A DNA stretch of 64,000 nucleotides. Source: Saccharopolyspora kobensis (GTDB lineage Bacteria; Actinomycetota; Actinomycetes; Mycobacteriales; Pseudonocardiaceae). The first letter of the stretch is position 1; the number at the start of each line of letters is the position of its first letter. The stretch is taken from the NCBI RefSeq assembly GCF_900108315.1, contig NZ_FNVB01000015.1:1-64000 (forward strand), written 5' to 3'. A program made the position numbers and the translations under genes. This document shows, one piece after another, positions 8,502-16,526 of the stretch. The notes under the pieces were generated by a model. It was not told where the DNA came from. It saw only the letters and a list, made by a program, of their open reading frames with translations, and did no database searches.

Positions 8502-9340
8502 GCCTCTTCCGCCTCTTGCACGTGGTGGTCGTGGTCGTCGACGCCCGCGACCACCAGCCGGCCGCCGACGCGGGCGACCTCGACATCGGTCCGGTACAGC
8601 TCGGACAGGGTGGCCGAGTTCATCACCTCGTCCGGCGGACCGACCCGGAACCGGCCGTCGACCAGGTAGAGCACCCGGTCGACCAGCGGCAGCACCGGGT
8701 TGATCTCGTGCGTGACGAACAGGACCGCTGCCCCGGCCTGCCGGGCCTGGTTCGCGATCAGCCTGCTCACCTTGCGCTGGTGCGCGATGTCCAGCGACAG
8801 CAGCGGCTCGTCGCACAGCAGCACGGACGGGTCGCTGACCAGCGCCTGCGCCACCCGCAGCCGCTGCTGCTCACCACCGGAGAGCAGGCCCAGCGGCATC
8901 CGGGCGTACTCGGTCGCCTCCACCGCCCGCACCGCGGCCTCGACCCGCCGCTTGCGCTCGCGGCGGTTGCGGAACCCCACGCCCCAGTGGTGGCCGTCGA
9001 GCCCGAAACCGACCAGATCGGTGCCGCGCACGGTGACGGTGGCCTCCAGCGCCCGCTGCTGCGGGATGTAGCCGATCCGGTTGCTGCCGCGCCGGGCCGG
9101 ACCGCCCGCGATCTCCACGGTGCCCGCGCTCAGCGGCTGCAGGCCGAGCAGCACCTTGAGCAGGCTGGTCTTGCCGGAACCGTTCGGCCCGAGCACGGCC
9201 AGGAACTCGCCGGGGGCGACTTCCAGGTCCAGCCCCGACCACAGGGTGCGGCTGCCGTAGGAGAGCGCGGCATCGCGCAGCCGCACCGCGGGTGCGGCGG
9301 GCGGCGCGAGGACCGGCTCGGTCTCGGGTTTGGCGGTCAT
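8498..9340 (-). CDS. znuC: Zinc ABC transporter ATP-binding protein
   Basis: A 280-residue ABC ATPase. Walker A is GPNGSGKTS, the signature is LLSGGEQQRLRVAQAL, Walker B is VLLCDEPLLSLD, and the switch His is in LFVTHEIN. The C-terminus ends in a short His/Asp-rich tail (DDHDHHVQEAEEA), a plausible metal-sensing or storage tail. It energises ZnuB. The gene is separated from znuA by 183 bp that contain a dispersed repeat, so znuC-znuB may depend on read-through from znuA or on their own promoter. Confidence 0.92.
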   Translation of the reverse strand: MTAKPETEPVLAPPAAPAVRLRDAALSYGSRTLWSGLDLEVAPGEFLAVLGPNGSGKTSLLKVLLGLQPLSAGTVEIAGGPARRGSNRIGYIPQQRALEATVTVRGTDLVGFGLDGHHWGVGFRNRRERKRRVEAAVRAVEATEYARMPLGLLSGGEQQRLRVAQALVSDPSVLLCDEPLLSLDIAHQRKVSRLIANQARQAGAAVLFVTHEINPVLPLVDRVLYLVDGRFRVGPPDEVMNSATLSELYRTDVEVARVGGRLVVAGVDDHDHHVQEAEEA

Positions 9341-9400
9341 GTCTCAGAACCCGTCTTCGTTCCCAGTTCGGTCTTTCCGTTCGAAGCGGCGCAGCCGCTC

Positions 9401-9510
9401 GGCCCGAGGACAGCCCGAGCGCCGCGCATTGGACGTGCACCGGCCCGGGATCCCGGAGTCCGGGCGGGCGCTGAGCTTCCGCCACCCGCACCGCCGCGCA
9501 GAACGACCAC
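9401..9510 (+). repeat. Dispersed intergenic repeat, copy 2
   Basis: Carries CGAGGACAGCCCG, GGATCCCGGAGTCCGGGCGG, GCTGAGCTTCCGCC and ACCCGCACCGCCGCGCA in the same order as the copy at 2426-2520. It fills most of the gap between znuA and znuC. Confidence 0.65.
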
Positions 9511-9523
9511 GTCGGACAAGGTC

Positions 9524-10612
9524 TCAGCGATTCTGGGTCAGGGCGTTCTGCAACGCAGCGATCTGGGCGTCCATCCACTGCACGTAGGTCTTGCCCTCCG
9601 GCAGGGTTTCGGTCATCTCGACGACCGGGATCCGATTCTGCTCCGCGGCGGTGCGCACGTTGCGGGTGACCGGCGATTCGGTCTGCGGGTTGTAGATGAC
9701 CGCCATCGCCTGCTTGGCGTTGATCGCGTTCTGGATCTCGGCGACGGCCGCCGCCGACGGGTCGCTCTCGGCCTCGATGGCCTTGACGAAGGACTGCGGG
9801 GTCACGTCCTGCAGCCCGGCGGCTTCGACCAGGTAGTGCGCGACCGGCTCGGTGACGATCACCGGCTTGCCCCGGTTGGCCGCGGCGATCTCGCCGACCT
9901 TGCCCTCCAGCGCGCCGACCTCGGTCTCGAACTGCCCGGCGGCCTGGCGGAACTGGTCGGCCTTCGCGGGCTGGAGCTTGCCGAGCTCGGTGGCGACCTG
10001 GTCGGCGACCTCGTGCACCACGTGCAGGTCGTACCAGACGTGCTCGTTCGCGGAGTGGTCGTGGCCTTCGTGCCCGTGCTCGTCGTGGGCGTGCCCCTGC
10101 TCCTCGGGAGCGGGCTGCTCATCGTGGGCGTGCTCGCCGTGTCCCTCGGGAGCGGGCTGCTCGCCGTGGGCGTGCTCGCCGTGTCCCTCGGGAGCGGGCT
10201 GCTCGCCGTGGGCGTGCTCGCCGTGCTCCTCGGGAGCGGGCTGCTCGGCCTCGTCCTGAACCGCCACCACGGTCGGTTTCTGGGAGCCGCCGAGGATCTG
10301 CTCGATGAAGGAGTCGTAGCCGCCGCCGTTGTAGACGACCAGGTCGGCGTCGGTGACCTTGGCGGCGTCCCGCGGCGTGCTCTCGTAGGAGTGCGGGTCG
10401 GAGTTGGGATCGCTGACGATCGACTCGACCTCGACGGCGTCGCCGCCGACGGCCTGCGCGACGCTGCCCCAGACGCTGGTGGAGGCGACGACCTTGATCT
10501 TGTCGCCCGCGCCGGGTGCGGCCTGCTCCCCGGTTCCGCAGGCGGTCAGGGCGACAGCGGCGGCGGCCAGCCCGGCCAGGGCGGTGGACGCAGAGCGACG
10601 GCGGGAGGTCAT
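9524..10612 (-). CDS. znuA: Zinc-binding lipoprotein of ABC transporter, His-rich loop
   Basis: A 362-residue cluster A-I (ZnuA/TroA) substrate-binding lipoprotein. The signal peptide ends in lipobox LTAC with Cys25. The DPHSYE motif supplies the first metal His (His74), and NEHVWYDLH follows the loop. Between residues ~123 and 178 lies a His/Asp/Glu-rich loop made of four near-identical 14-residue units (EQPAPEGHGEHAHG type) plus a final HGHEGHDH. Such loops are typical of zinc-specific members and are thought to capture or buffer zinc. It captures Zn2+ outside the membrane for ZnuBC. It is the first gene of the znuA-znuC-znuB group, and a candidate regulator site lies about 58 bp upstream. 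Confidence 0.93.
   Translation of the reverse strand: MTSRRRSASTALAGLAAAAVALTACGTGEQAAPGAGDKIKVVASTSVWGSVAQAVGGDAVEVESIVSDPNSDPHSYESTPRDAAKVTDADLVVYNGGGYDSFIEQILGGSQKPTVVAVQDEAEQPAPEEHGEHAHGEQPAPEGHGEHAHGEQPAPEGHGEHAHDEQPAPEEQGHAHDEHGHEGHDHSANEHVWYDLHVVHEVADQVATELGKLQPAKADQFRQAAGQFETEVGALEGKVGEIAAANRGKPVIVTEPVAHYLVEAAGLQDVTPQSFVKAIEAESDPSAAAVAEIQNAINAKQAMAVIYNPQTESPVTRNVRTAAEQNRIPVVEMTETLPEGKTYVQWMDAQIAALQNALTQNR
10079..10246 (-). repeat. 42-bp in-frame tandem repeat in znuA
   Basis: Four tandem units of 42 bp encode the 14-residue His-rich units of ZnuA. The two central units are nearly identical at the DNA level. Being a multiple of three, the copy number can vary without a frameshift. Confidence 0.85.
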
Positions 10613-10669
10613 CTAGCGCACTCCTAGGTGATCTTGTGCGCAGCAGGCGGACGGCTTACTGCGAACGGT

Positions 10670-10682
10670 AACGGAAACCGTT
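10670..10682. promoter_or_regulatory. Candidate operator of the znu genes (Zur-type)
   Basis: A perfect palindrome, AACGG-AAA-CCGTT, lies 58-70 bp upstream of the znuA start in an A+T-richer stretch. Position and symmetry suit a zinc-responsive repressor such as Zur. The match to known Zur boxes is only partial, so this is inference. Confidence 0.4.
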
Positions 10683-10751
10683 GTCATCTACAGTCTAAGC
10701 ACGTCGATTCACAACACTCCACCGAGTGGGTTATTCCCCACGAAACGCGAA

Positions 10752-10778
10752 GACGCCCCCGCCGGGAGCGGGGGCGTC
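10752..10778. terminator. G+C-rich hairpin terminator
   Basis: A perfect 11-bp stem, GACGCCCCCGC with its complement, and a CGGGA loop. It lies downstream of the sugar-ABC ATPase gene, which reads leftward, and upstream of znuA. Confidence 0.6.
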
Positions 10779-10815
10779 GGAACGCGCAGGAGCAGGCACC
10801 GGCCGGGCGGGTGGC

Positions 10816-10859
10816 CCGTGAGCGCTTCGGGGTGTCATGGCACCCCAAAGCGCTCACGG
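10816..10859. repeat. 44-bp GTGAGCG hairpin element, copy 1
   Basis: A 19-bp arm, CCGTGAGCGCTTCGGGGTG, a 6-nt loop TCATGG, and a near-perfect complementary arm. It belongs to a family with copies at 28085, 36200, 42576, 48866 and 57417. It lies 41 bp beyond the 3' end of the leftward ATPase gene, so it may act as a terminator. Confidence 0.85.
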
Positions 10860-10900
10860 CAGCACCCACCGCCGAACAGCCGGGAAGGCCTTCCGGCGGA

Positions 10901-11995
10901 TCAGGCGGTCAGGCGGAGGCCGGTCTCCGGGTGGAACAGGTGCACCTCGGTGCTGTCGCGCAGGGCCACCTTGACGTGCTGCCCCAGAGCCGGCGGCGTG
11001 CGGCCGTCGGCGCGGACCACGAAGCGCTCCTGCGAGCCGTTGATGTCGATGGCGCCGTGGATCAGCGCGTCCGCACCGAGCTCCTCGACGAGCTCCACGG
11101 TCATGTCCATCCCGTCGTCCTCGCTGGAGACCAGCGACAGCGCCTCCGGGCGCACGCCGAAGGTGACCTCCTTGAGGCCGTCGGCGGCGGCCAGCACGTC
11201 GCGCGACAGCGGGATCGTGGTGCCATCGAGCACCGCTCCCTCGCTGGTCAGCGGCACCGTCTTGAGGTTCATCGCCGGCGAGCCGATGAAGCCGGCCACG
11301 AACGCGTTCGCCGGGTTCTCGTACAGCTCGCGCGGGCTGGCGCACTGCTGCAGCAGGCCGTCCTTGAGCACCGCGACCCGGTGCCCCATCGTCATCGCCT
11401 CGACCTGGTCGTGGGTGACGTAGATGGTCGTGGTGCCCAGCCGCTTCTGCAGCGCGGCGATGTTGGCGCGGGTCTCCACACGCAGCTTCGCGTCGAGGTT
11501 CGACAGCGGCTCGTCCATCAGGAACACGCTGGGCTCGCGGACGATCGCGCGCCCCATCGCCACCCGCTGCCGCTGACCACCGGAGAGCGCCTTGGGCTTG
11601 CGGTCCAGGTACTTCTCCAGGTCCAGCATCCGGGCGGCTTCGGTGACCTTGTCCTTGATGACGTCCTTGGGCGTCTTGCGGAGCTTGAGCGCGAAGCCCA
11701 TGTTCTCGGCCACGGTCATGTGCGGGTAGAGCGCGTAGGACTGGAACACCATCGCGATGTCCCGGTTCTTGGGCGGCGTGTGGGTGACATCGTTTCCACC
11801 GATCGTGATGCCGCCCTCGTCGACGTCCTCCAGGCCGGCGAGCATCCGCAGCGCCGTCGACTTGCCCGACCCCGACGGGCCGACCAGCACCAGGAACTCC
11901 CCGTCCGCAATGTCCAGTTCCAGCTGGTCAACAGCGCGAACCGGCGGATTCCCCTGGTACACCCGCGACGCGTTGACGTATGCAACCTCAGCCAT
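10901..11995 (-). CDS. ugpC: Carbohydrate ABC transporter ATP-binding protein (UgpC/MsiK type)
   Basis: A 364-residue MalK-like ATPase. Walker A is GPSGSGKST (about residue 38), the signature is ALSGGQRQRVAMGRA, Walker B is SVFLMDEPLSNLD, and the switch His is in IYVTHDQ. A C-terminal TOBE/OB regulatory region spans ~residues 235-364 (FGVRPEALSLV). In actinobacteria such orphan ATPases (MsiK in Streptomyces) serve several sugar importers. No binding protein or permease is nearby, which fits that role. ATG at 11995 is preferred; an in-frame GTG six codons upstream is possible. It is divergent from the lacI-type gene. Confidence 0.9.
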   Translation of the reverse strand: MAEVAYVNASRVYQGNPPVRAVDQLELDIADGEFLVLVGPSGSGKSTALRMLAGLEDVDEGGITIGGNDVTHTPPKNRDIAMVFQSYALYPHMTVAENMGFALKLRKTPKDVIKDKVTEAARMLDLEKYLDRKPKALSGGQRQRVAMGRAIVREPSVFLMDEPLSNLDAKLRVETRANIAALQKRLGTTTIYVTHDQVEAMTMGHRVAVLKDGLLQQCASPRELYENPANAFVAGFIGSPAMNLKTVPLTSEGAVLDGTTIPLSRDVLAAADGLKEVTFGVRPEALSLVSSEDDGMDMTVELVEELGADALIHGAIDINGSQERFVVRADGRTPPALGQHVKVALRDSTEVHLFHPETGLRLTA

Positions 11996-12162
11996 GTGTG
12001 ACGCACCTTTCACTGAACCGGTCCCGAAACGGTAACCGCTACGACACCAAAGGTCATCCCCTCGAATGAACCAACTCGCTACGTAATCACGCAGAGTCGC
12101 TCCGTGATCACCACTCGAACATGAGTGGGATATGCATCATGCTCACTTCACCGAGGGGTACT

Positions 12163-12177
12163 GAACCGTTACGGTTC
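12163..12177. promoter_or_regulatory. Candidate LacI-family operator
   Basis: The 15-bp palindrome GAACCGT-T-ACGGTTC ends five bases before the lacI-type start codon, in the 186-bp divergent region shared with the sugar ATPase gene. Location and symmetry suggest autoregulation. A related half, AACGGTAACC, occurs near 12030 upstream of the ATPase gene. Confidence 0.55.
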
Positions 12178-12181
12178 CTCC

Positions 12182-13282
12182 ATGGCGCGGTCAACGAATG
12201 CCCGGCGGCCTGCGACGCTCGCCTCGCTCGCTGCAGAACTCGGGGTCTCCAGGACCACGGTTTCGAATGCGTACAACCGTCCTGACCAGCTCTCCCCCGA
12301 GCTGCGCAAGCGGGTTCTGGAGACGGCTCGCCGGCTCGGCTACCCCGGTCCGGACCCGGTGGCGCGGTCGCTGCGCACCCGGAAGGCGGGTGCCGTCGGC
12401 CTGCTGCTCACCGAGAACCTCTCCTACGCGTTCCGCGATCCAGGCGCCGTGGGCTTCCTCGAAGGGCTGGCGCTGGCCTGCGAGGACGCCGGTCAGGGCC
12501 TGACCCTCATCCCGGCGAGCCCGGAGCGCGAGGACGTCGCCGCGGTGCACCGCGCCGGGGTGGACGGCTTCGTCGTCTACTCCGTCCCCGAGGACGACCC
12601 GCACCTGGCCGCCGTGCTCGAGCGCCCGGTGCCGGTGGTGGTCTGCGACCAGCCCCGGCTGGACAACGTGGACTGGGTCGGCCCGGACGACCGCAAGGCC
12701 ATCAAGAGCGTCGCCGATCACCTGATCGGGCTCGGCCACCGCCGCATCGGCGTGCTGTGCATGCGCTTGGCGCGCGGCCGCAACGACGGCCCCGCCTCCG
12801 TGCAGCGGCAGGCGAACGCCAGCTTCCACGTGCAGAAGCTGCGGCTGACCGCGCTGGCCGAGGTCTTCAGCGAGGCAGGCGTGGACTGGACGACGATCCC
12901 GGTGGTGGAGCGCTTCGACCACACCACGGCCTCCGGTGCGTCGGCGGCGGCCCAGCTGCTGGAGATCGACCCGGACATCACCGCGATCGTGTGCACCTCG
13001 GACATCCTGGCGCTGGGCGCGCTCAGCGAGGCCCGCAACCGGGGCCTGCGGGTGCCGGAGGACCTGACGATCACCGGTTTCGACGGCATCCCGGACGCGG
13101 AGCGCGCGGGCCTGACCACGGTCCGCCAGCCGTGGCTGGAGAAGGGCCGGGCGGCGGGCCGCCTGCTGCTGGAGGCCGCCGAGCCGGGCCGACCGCGCCA
13201 CATCCAGCTGGAGACCCAGCTGATCACCGGATCCACCTCGGCTCCGCCCCGCTCCGCCGAGGAGCGCTGGTTCGGCCCGTGA
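12182..13282 (+). CDS. LacI-family transcriptional regulator
   Basis: A 366-residue LacI/GalR regulator. The N-terminal helix-turn-helix is ATLASLAAELGVSRTTVSNA (residues ~11-30), followed by a hinge region, RRLGYPGPDPVARSLR. A periplasmic-binding-protein-like effector domain spans ~residues 65-366, with the typical ITGFDGIPDAERAGLTTVRQP block. It probably represses sugar-use genes, and the divergent ATPase gene is the natural candidate target. ATG at 12182 is chosen because the HTH begins eleven residues later. The upstream open frame lacks a ribosome site and would place the palindromic operator inside the gene. Confidence 0.9.
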   Translation: MARSTNARRPATLASLAAELGVSRTTVSNAYNRPDQLSPELRKRVLETARRLGYPGPDPVARSLRTRKAGAVGLLLTENLSYAFRDPGAVGFLEGLALACEDAGQGLTLIPASPEREDVAAVHRAGVDGFVVYSVPEDDPHLAAVLERPVPVVVCDQPRLDNVDWVGPDDRKAIKSVADHLIGLGHRRIGVLCMRLARGRNDGPASVQRQANASFHVQKLRLTALAEVFSEAGVDWTTIPVVERFDHTTASGASAAAQLLEIDPDITAIVCTSDILALGALSEARNRGLRVPEDLTITGFDGIPDAERAGLTTVRQPWLEKGRAAGRLLLEAAEPGRPRHIQLETQLITGSTSAPPRSAEERWFGP

Positions 13283-13310
13283 TCCGCGTGTCACCTGACC
13301 GCCCTACCCC

Positions 13311-13339
13311 TTCGGCGTGTCGTCCCCCGACACGCCGAA
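13311..13339. terminator. CGGCGTGTCG hairpin, copy 1
   Basis: A perfect 12-bp stem, TTCGGCGTGTCG with its complement, around a TCCCC loop, 28 bp after the lacI-type stop. Similar hairpins at 17759-17787 and 53988-54020 also sit next to the 44-bp A+T-rich palindromes. Confidence 0.7.
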
Positions 13340-13345
13340 ACCGGC

Positions 13346-13389
13346 GCAATTTCAATGGAAATCAGACGTCCGATTTCCATTGAAATTGC
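13346..13389. repeat. 44-bp A+T-rich palindromic element, copy 1
   Basis: Left arm GCAATTTCAATGGAAATC, core AGACGTCC, and right arm the exact complement. It is symmetric over almost all 44 bp. It lies between the convergent lacI-type and aminopropyltransferase genes. Its base composition is far below the local ~70% G+C. Confidence 0.9.
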
Positions 13390-13428
13390 GTCACCGCACC
13401 CGGCCGGAGCCCGTGCCCGGCCCGGGGA

Positions 13429-15099
13429 TCAGTAGTTCTCCCACTCGCCCTGGGCGTGCTGGAGGATCGTCGGGTGCATGAGGGTCGAGGGCTCCATGCC
13501 GGGGATGCGCGTGCGGTCCGGCGGGAACGTCGCCGCAGCCCGCAGGGTCGGTTCGTCCAGGGAGCGCAGCGGCGGGACGTCGGCGGGCAGCCGCAGTTCC
13601 GGAGCTCCCGGCGAGGCCAACGGGCCGCGCACTCCCTCGGAATCCGCAATTTCAATTGAAATCGGACGTTCGATTTCAATTGAAATTGCATCTCCACGAG
13701 CCGCCGAGGCGATGTGGAAGCCCCACTCGCCGAAGCTCGGGACCGTGACCGCGTACGGCGCGGTGCTCAGGTTCGCCGCGCGCATGGACGCCTCGATGCA
13801 CCAGAACGCCTTCGGCGCGAAGAACGGCGAGCCCGCCTGCACCACCGCGCGCGCGTCGTCGGTCATCGCGTGGCGGACCAGGCCGTAGAACTCCGTCGAG
13901 TACAGCTTCGCGGTGGCCGTGGAATCCGCGTCGGGCATGTCGACCAGCACCACGTCGTAGCGGTCGCGGTTCTCGCGCAGCCAGGTGAAGGCGTCCGAGG
14001 CGATCGTGCGCACCCGCGGGTCGTCGAAGGCGTGTCCGTTCAAAGCGGACACCCGCGGATCGGTGCGGGCGAGCTCCAGCACGGCCGGGTCCAGCTCCAC
14101 CAGCGTGGCCTCGCGGACGTCCGGGTAGCGCAGCACTTCCCGCAGCACCAGGCCGTCCCCGCCGCCCAGCACCAGGACGCGCCCTCGGGGGCCCGCCATG
14201 GCCGGGTGCACCATCGCCTCGTGGTACCGGTACTCGTCCGCCGAGCTGAACTGCAGATCGCCGTTGAGGTACATGCGGGTGTCGGGAGTGCCCTTGAGCG
14301 ACACCGACTCGGTGAGCACGACCTCCTGGTAGGGCGTGCGCTCGGCGTGCACCACGGGATCGGCGTACAGCGCCTGCCGCGCGGTGATCTCGAAGTCGTC
14401 GGCGAACACGTAGGCGCTCACCAGCAGCCCGCCGACCAGCACCGAGATGCCGGTCAGCACCAGCACGGCGCGCTTGGACAGCTCGCGGCGGAACACCGTC
14501 AGCACCAGCCCGATACCGGCCGCCGCGTTCACCAGGCCGACCACCAGCGCGCCCTGCACCTGCCCGAACAGCGGCAGCAGGAGGAACGGGAAGGCCAGGC
14601 CGCCGACCAGCCCACCGACGTAGTCGGCGGCGAAGAGGTCCGCGACCGCCGATCCGGCGTCCTGCCGCCGGATCCGCTGCAGCAGCACCATCAGCAGCGG
14701 GATCTCCGCACCGATGAGCACGCCCAGCACCAGCGCGGTCGCGATCAGCGCCGGGGTGTACAGGCTCAGCCACGCGAAGGCCGCGTAGAGCAGCAGCACG
14801 CTGAGCCCGCCGAGCAGGGCCAGCAGCAGCTCGATGGCGGCGAACGCCTCGGCCGCCCAGCGCTGCAGGGGCTTGGCGGCCAGCGCGCCGACACCCATCG
14901 CGAAGACCATCAGCGACAGCACGATCGACGCCTGACCGACGGTGTCGCCGATCAGGTAGCTGCCCAGCGCGACCAGCGCGAGCTCGTAGACCAGACCGCA
15001 GGCCGCACAGACGAACACCGCCACCAGCACGGCGGTCCGGGCGAGCCGGCTGCGCGGTGTGCTGGGGGCGGTGTCCGGTTCGGTGTCGGTCGCGGTCAC
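13429..15099 (-). CDS. Membrane-anchored polyamine aminopropyltransferase (spermidine-synthase-like)
   Basis: A 556-residue protein. Residues ~20-245 hold about seven hydrophobic helices. The C-terminal half is a spermidine-synthase-like Rossmann domain, with YQEVVL, LNGDLQFSSADEYRYHE, VLVLGGGDGLVLRE (aminopropyl-donor/SAM site) and DVVLVDMPDAD. Family enzymes transfer the aminopropyl group of decarboxylated SAM, but the true substrate of the membrane-bound actinobacterial type is unproven. Residues 471-485 (AISIEIERPISIEIA) are encoded exactly by a 44-bp palindromic repeat inserted in a linker after GEWGFHIASAA. GTG at 15099 overlaps the upstream stop as GTGA. It is the last gene of a five-gene operon. 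Confidence 0.85.
   Translation of the reverse strand: MTATDTEPDTAPSTPRSRLARTAVLVAVFVCAACGLVYELALVALGSYLIGDTVGQASIVLSLMVFAMGVGALAAKPLQRWAAEAFAAIELLLALLGGLSVLLLYAAFAWLSLYTPALIATALVLGVLIGAEIPLLMVLLQRIRRQDAGSAVADLFAADYVGGLVGGLAFPFLLLPLFGQVQGALVVGLVNAAAGIGLVLTVFRRELSKRAVLVLTGISVLVGGLLVSAYVFADDFEITARQALYADPVVHAERTPYQEVVLTESVSLKGTPDTRMYLNGDLQFSSADEYRYHEAMVHPAMAGPRGRVLVLGGGDGLVLREVLRYPDVREATLVELDPAVLELARTDPRVSALNGHAFDDPRVRTIASDAFTWLRENRDRYDVVLVDMPDADSTATAKLYSTEFYGLVRHAMTDDARAVVQAGSPFFAPKAFWCIEASMRAANLSTAPYAVTVPSFGEWGFHIASAARGDAISIEIERPISIEIADSEGVRGPLASPGAPELRLPADVPPLRSLDEPTLRAAATFPPDRTRIPGMEPSTLMHPTILQHAQGEWENY
13646..13689. repeat. 44-bp palindromic element, copy 2, inside a coding region
   Basis: Perfect 18-bp arms, GCAATTTCAATTGAAATC, around GGACGTTC. 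On the minus strand it is read in codon phase from its first base as A-I-S-I-E-I-E-R-P-I-S-I-E-I-(A) within the aminopropyltransferase gene. It starts exactly 300 bp from copy 1. Confidence 0.92.
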
Positions 15100-15521
15100 C
15101 AGATCGCCGCGGCGATGATCACCGCGATCACCAGGTGCGCACCTGCCGACACCCAGGTCGCCGGGTGCAGGTTCGGGGTGGCCAGCTCCTCGCCGAGCTT
15201 GCCGGGCGTGATCAGGTCGATCAGCAGGAACGACAGGCTCATCAGGATCAGCCCGAGGATGCCGTAGGCGAGGGTGCCGATCAGCCCGGCGACCAGGTCG
15301 TCGGAGCTGGCCGCGATCGCCGTGGTCAGGATGACCCCGACGCCGAGCAGCCCGGAGACCAGCAGCAGCGCCGCGTTGGGGTTGCGCTGCACCCAGATCA
15401 GGTCGCGCAGCCTGCCCGGGGTGGCCAGGTCGACGAGCACGTAGCCGAGCGCCATCATCGCCACGCCGATCACCCCGTAGGCGACCGCGGCGAGCAAGCC
15501 GTGGAGCAGTTGCTGGAGCAA
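15096..15521 (-). CDS. DUF350 family membrane protein
   Basis: A 141-residue protein with four hydrophobic helices arranged as two similar halves (GYVLVDLATPGRL and SFLLIDLITPGKL), typical of DUF350. Function is unknown. In many bacteria DUF350 genes neighbour aminopropyltransferase-like and glutathionylspermidine-related genes. The likely start is TTG at 15521, with AAGGA seven bases upstream. The stop overlaps the next gene's GTG (GTGA). The tight coupling suggests that it works with the aminopropyltransferase at the membrane. Confidence 0.85.
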   Translation of the reverse strand: MLQQLLHGLLAAVAYGVIGVAMMALGYVLVDLATPGRLRDLIWVQRNPNAALLLVSGLLGVGVILTTAIAASSDDLVAGLIGTLAYGILGLILMSLSFLLIDLITPGKLGEELATPNLHPATWVSAGAHLVIAVIIAAAIW

Positions 15522-15551
15522 GGTGAAGTCCTTCTCGTGTCGTGAACGGGG

Positions 15552-16526
15552 TCAGCGGCCGGGTTGTTGCGGCCAGGGCGGGTGCGGCCGTCCCTGACCG
15601 GGCGGCGGCGGGCCAGGCGGTCCGGATTGCGGTGGTCCCGGTTGCCGCGGCCCGTGCTGCGGCGGCGGGAACGGCGGCACTCCCGGCTGCGAACCGGGCG
15701 GTGGTCCCGACGGCGGCGGCTCGAGCCGCGGCCCCCGCGGCGGCGAACCACCGTCCGATGTGGACTTCTGCTTGGCCCGGGCGGCGAAGCCGAGGATCAG
15801 CGCCACCACCGCGACGACGCCCAGCCCGCCGAGCCACGCCCAGGCCACCCAGCTCGAACCGGAACCGTCACCCGGCGGCAGCGGTTTCGCCGGTGCACCA
15901 CCCGGTTCCTGGTCCGGCACCTGCGGGGCGGGCAGCGCACCGCTCTCCACCAGCAGCAGCGGGAGTCCCAGCGCCGCCTGACCGGTGACCGACACCGGCT
16001 CCGCGACCAGCGAGTCCGCGGTGACGCCCAGGTTCACGAAGTCCGCCAGCTGCGGCAGCGGTTCCAGGTCCGACGAGGCCCGCACCGTCACGTCGGCGAC
16101 GTCCGGTTCGTCGTCGCTGGCACCCGCCGCGACGACCACCTCCACCTCGGCCCAGCGCGGGCAGGTGTCGGCCGGGACGAGCACGCCCCGGCTGGAGCCC
16201 TGGTCGTTGTGCCCGGAGGACTGCTCGACGCGTCCGGTCGAGCCGTCGACGAGCTTCCAGCCGAAGCAGATCCCGTGCAGCTTCTCGGCCTCGGCCAGCG
16301 CCTCCGAGAGCTGCTGGGCATCGGCGGTGCTGAATCCCTGGGTCAGCGCGCTGCGGTAGGTCGCGCCCTCGGTGTAGAGGGAGGTGTCGTCGGAGGTGAA
16401 CTCCGTCTGCGCCGCGTCGCCGCCGAACGCGCCGACGAGCGTGCCGACGATGCCCACCGCCGCGAAGAAGACCACCACGACCACGGCGACGCCGACCCGG
16501 CGCTGAGGTCTCACGGTGTTCGTCAT
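15552..16526 (-). CDS. Membrane protein with extracytoplasmic domain and Pro-rich cytoplasmic tail
   Basis: 324 residues. An N-terminal membrane helix (residues ~11-35) is followed by an extracytoplasmic domain of about 190 residues with two Cys (GICFGWK and DTCPRW). A second helix lies at ~235-262 (WVAWAWLGGLGVVAVVALIL), and a highly Pro/Gly/Gln-rich tail runs to the end (PPSGPPPGSQPGVPPFPPPQ). I do not recognise a named family with confidence; proteins of this layout accompany DUF4247 genes in actinobacteria. Its ATG overlaps the stop of the preceding DUF4247 gene (ATGA), so the two are translationally coupled. Confidence 0.8.
   Translation of the reverse strand: MTNTVRPQRRVGVAVVVVVFFAAVGIVGTLVGAFGGDAAQTEFTSDDTSLYTEGATYRSALTQGFSTADAQQLSEALAEAEKLHGICFGWKLVDGSTGRVEQSSGHNDQGSSRGVLVPADTCPRWAEVEVVVAAGASDDEPDVADVTVRASSDLEPLPQLADFVNLGVTADSLVAEPVSVTGQAALGLPLLLVESGALPAPQVPDQEPGGAPAKPLPPGDGSGSSWVAWAWLGGLGVVAVVALILGFAARAKQKSTSDGGSPPRGPRLEPPPSGPPPGSQPGVPPFPPPQHGPRQPGPPQSGPPGPPPPGQGRPHPPWPQQPGR

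Noticed and set aside
13429..13690. Aminopropyltransferase treated as a pseudogene because of the inserted repeat
   Set aside because: The frame stays open through the repeat and continues into a plausible family C-terminus (TLRAAATFPPDRTRI), so the gene appears intact.
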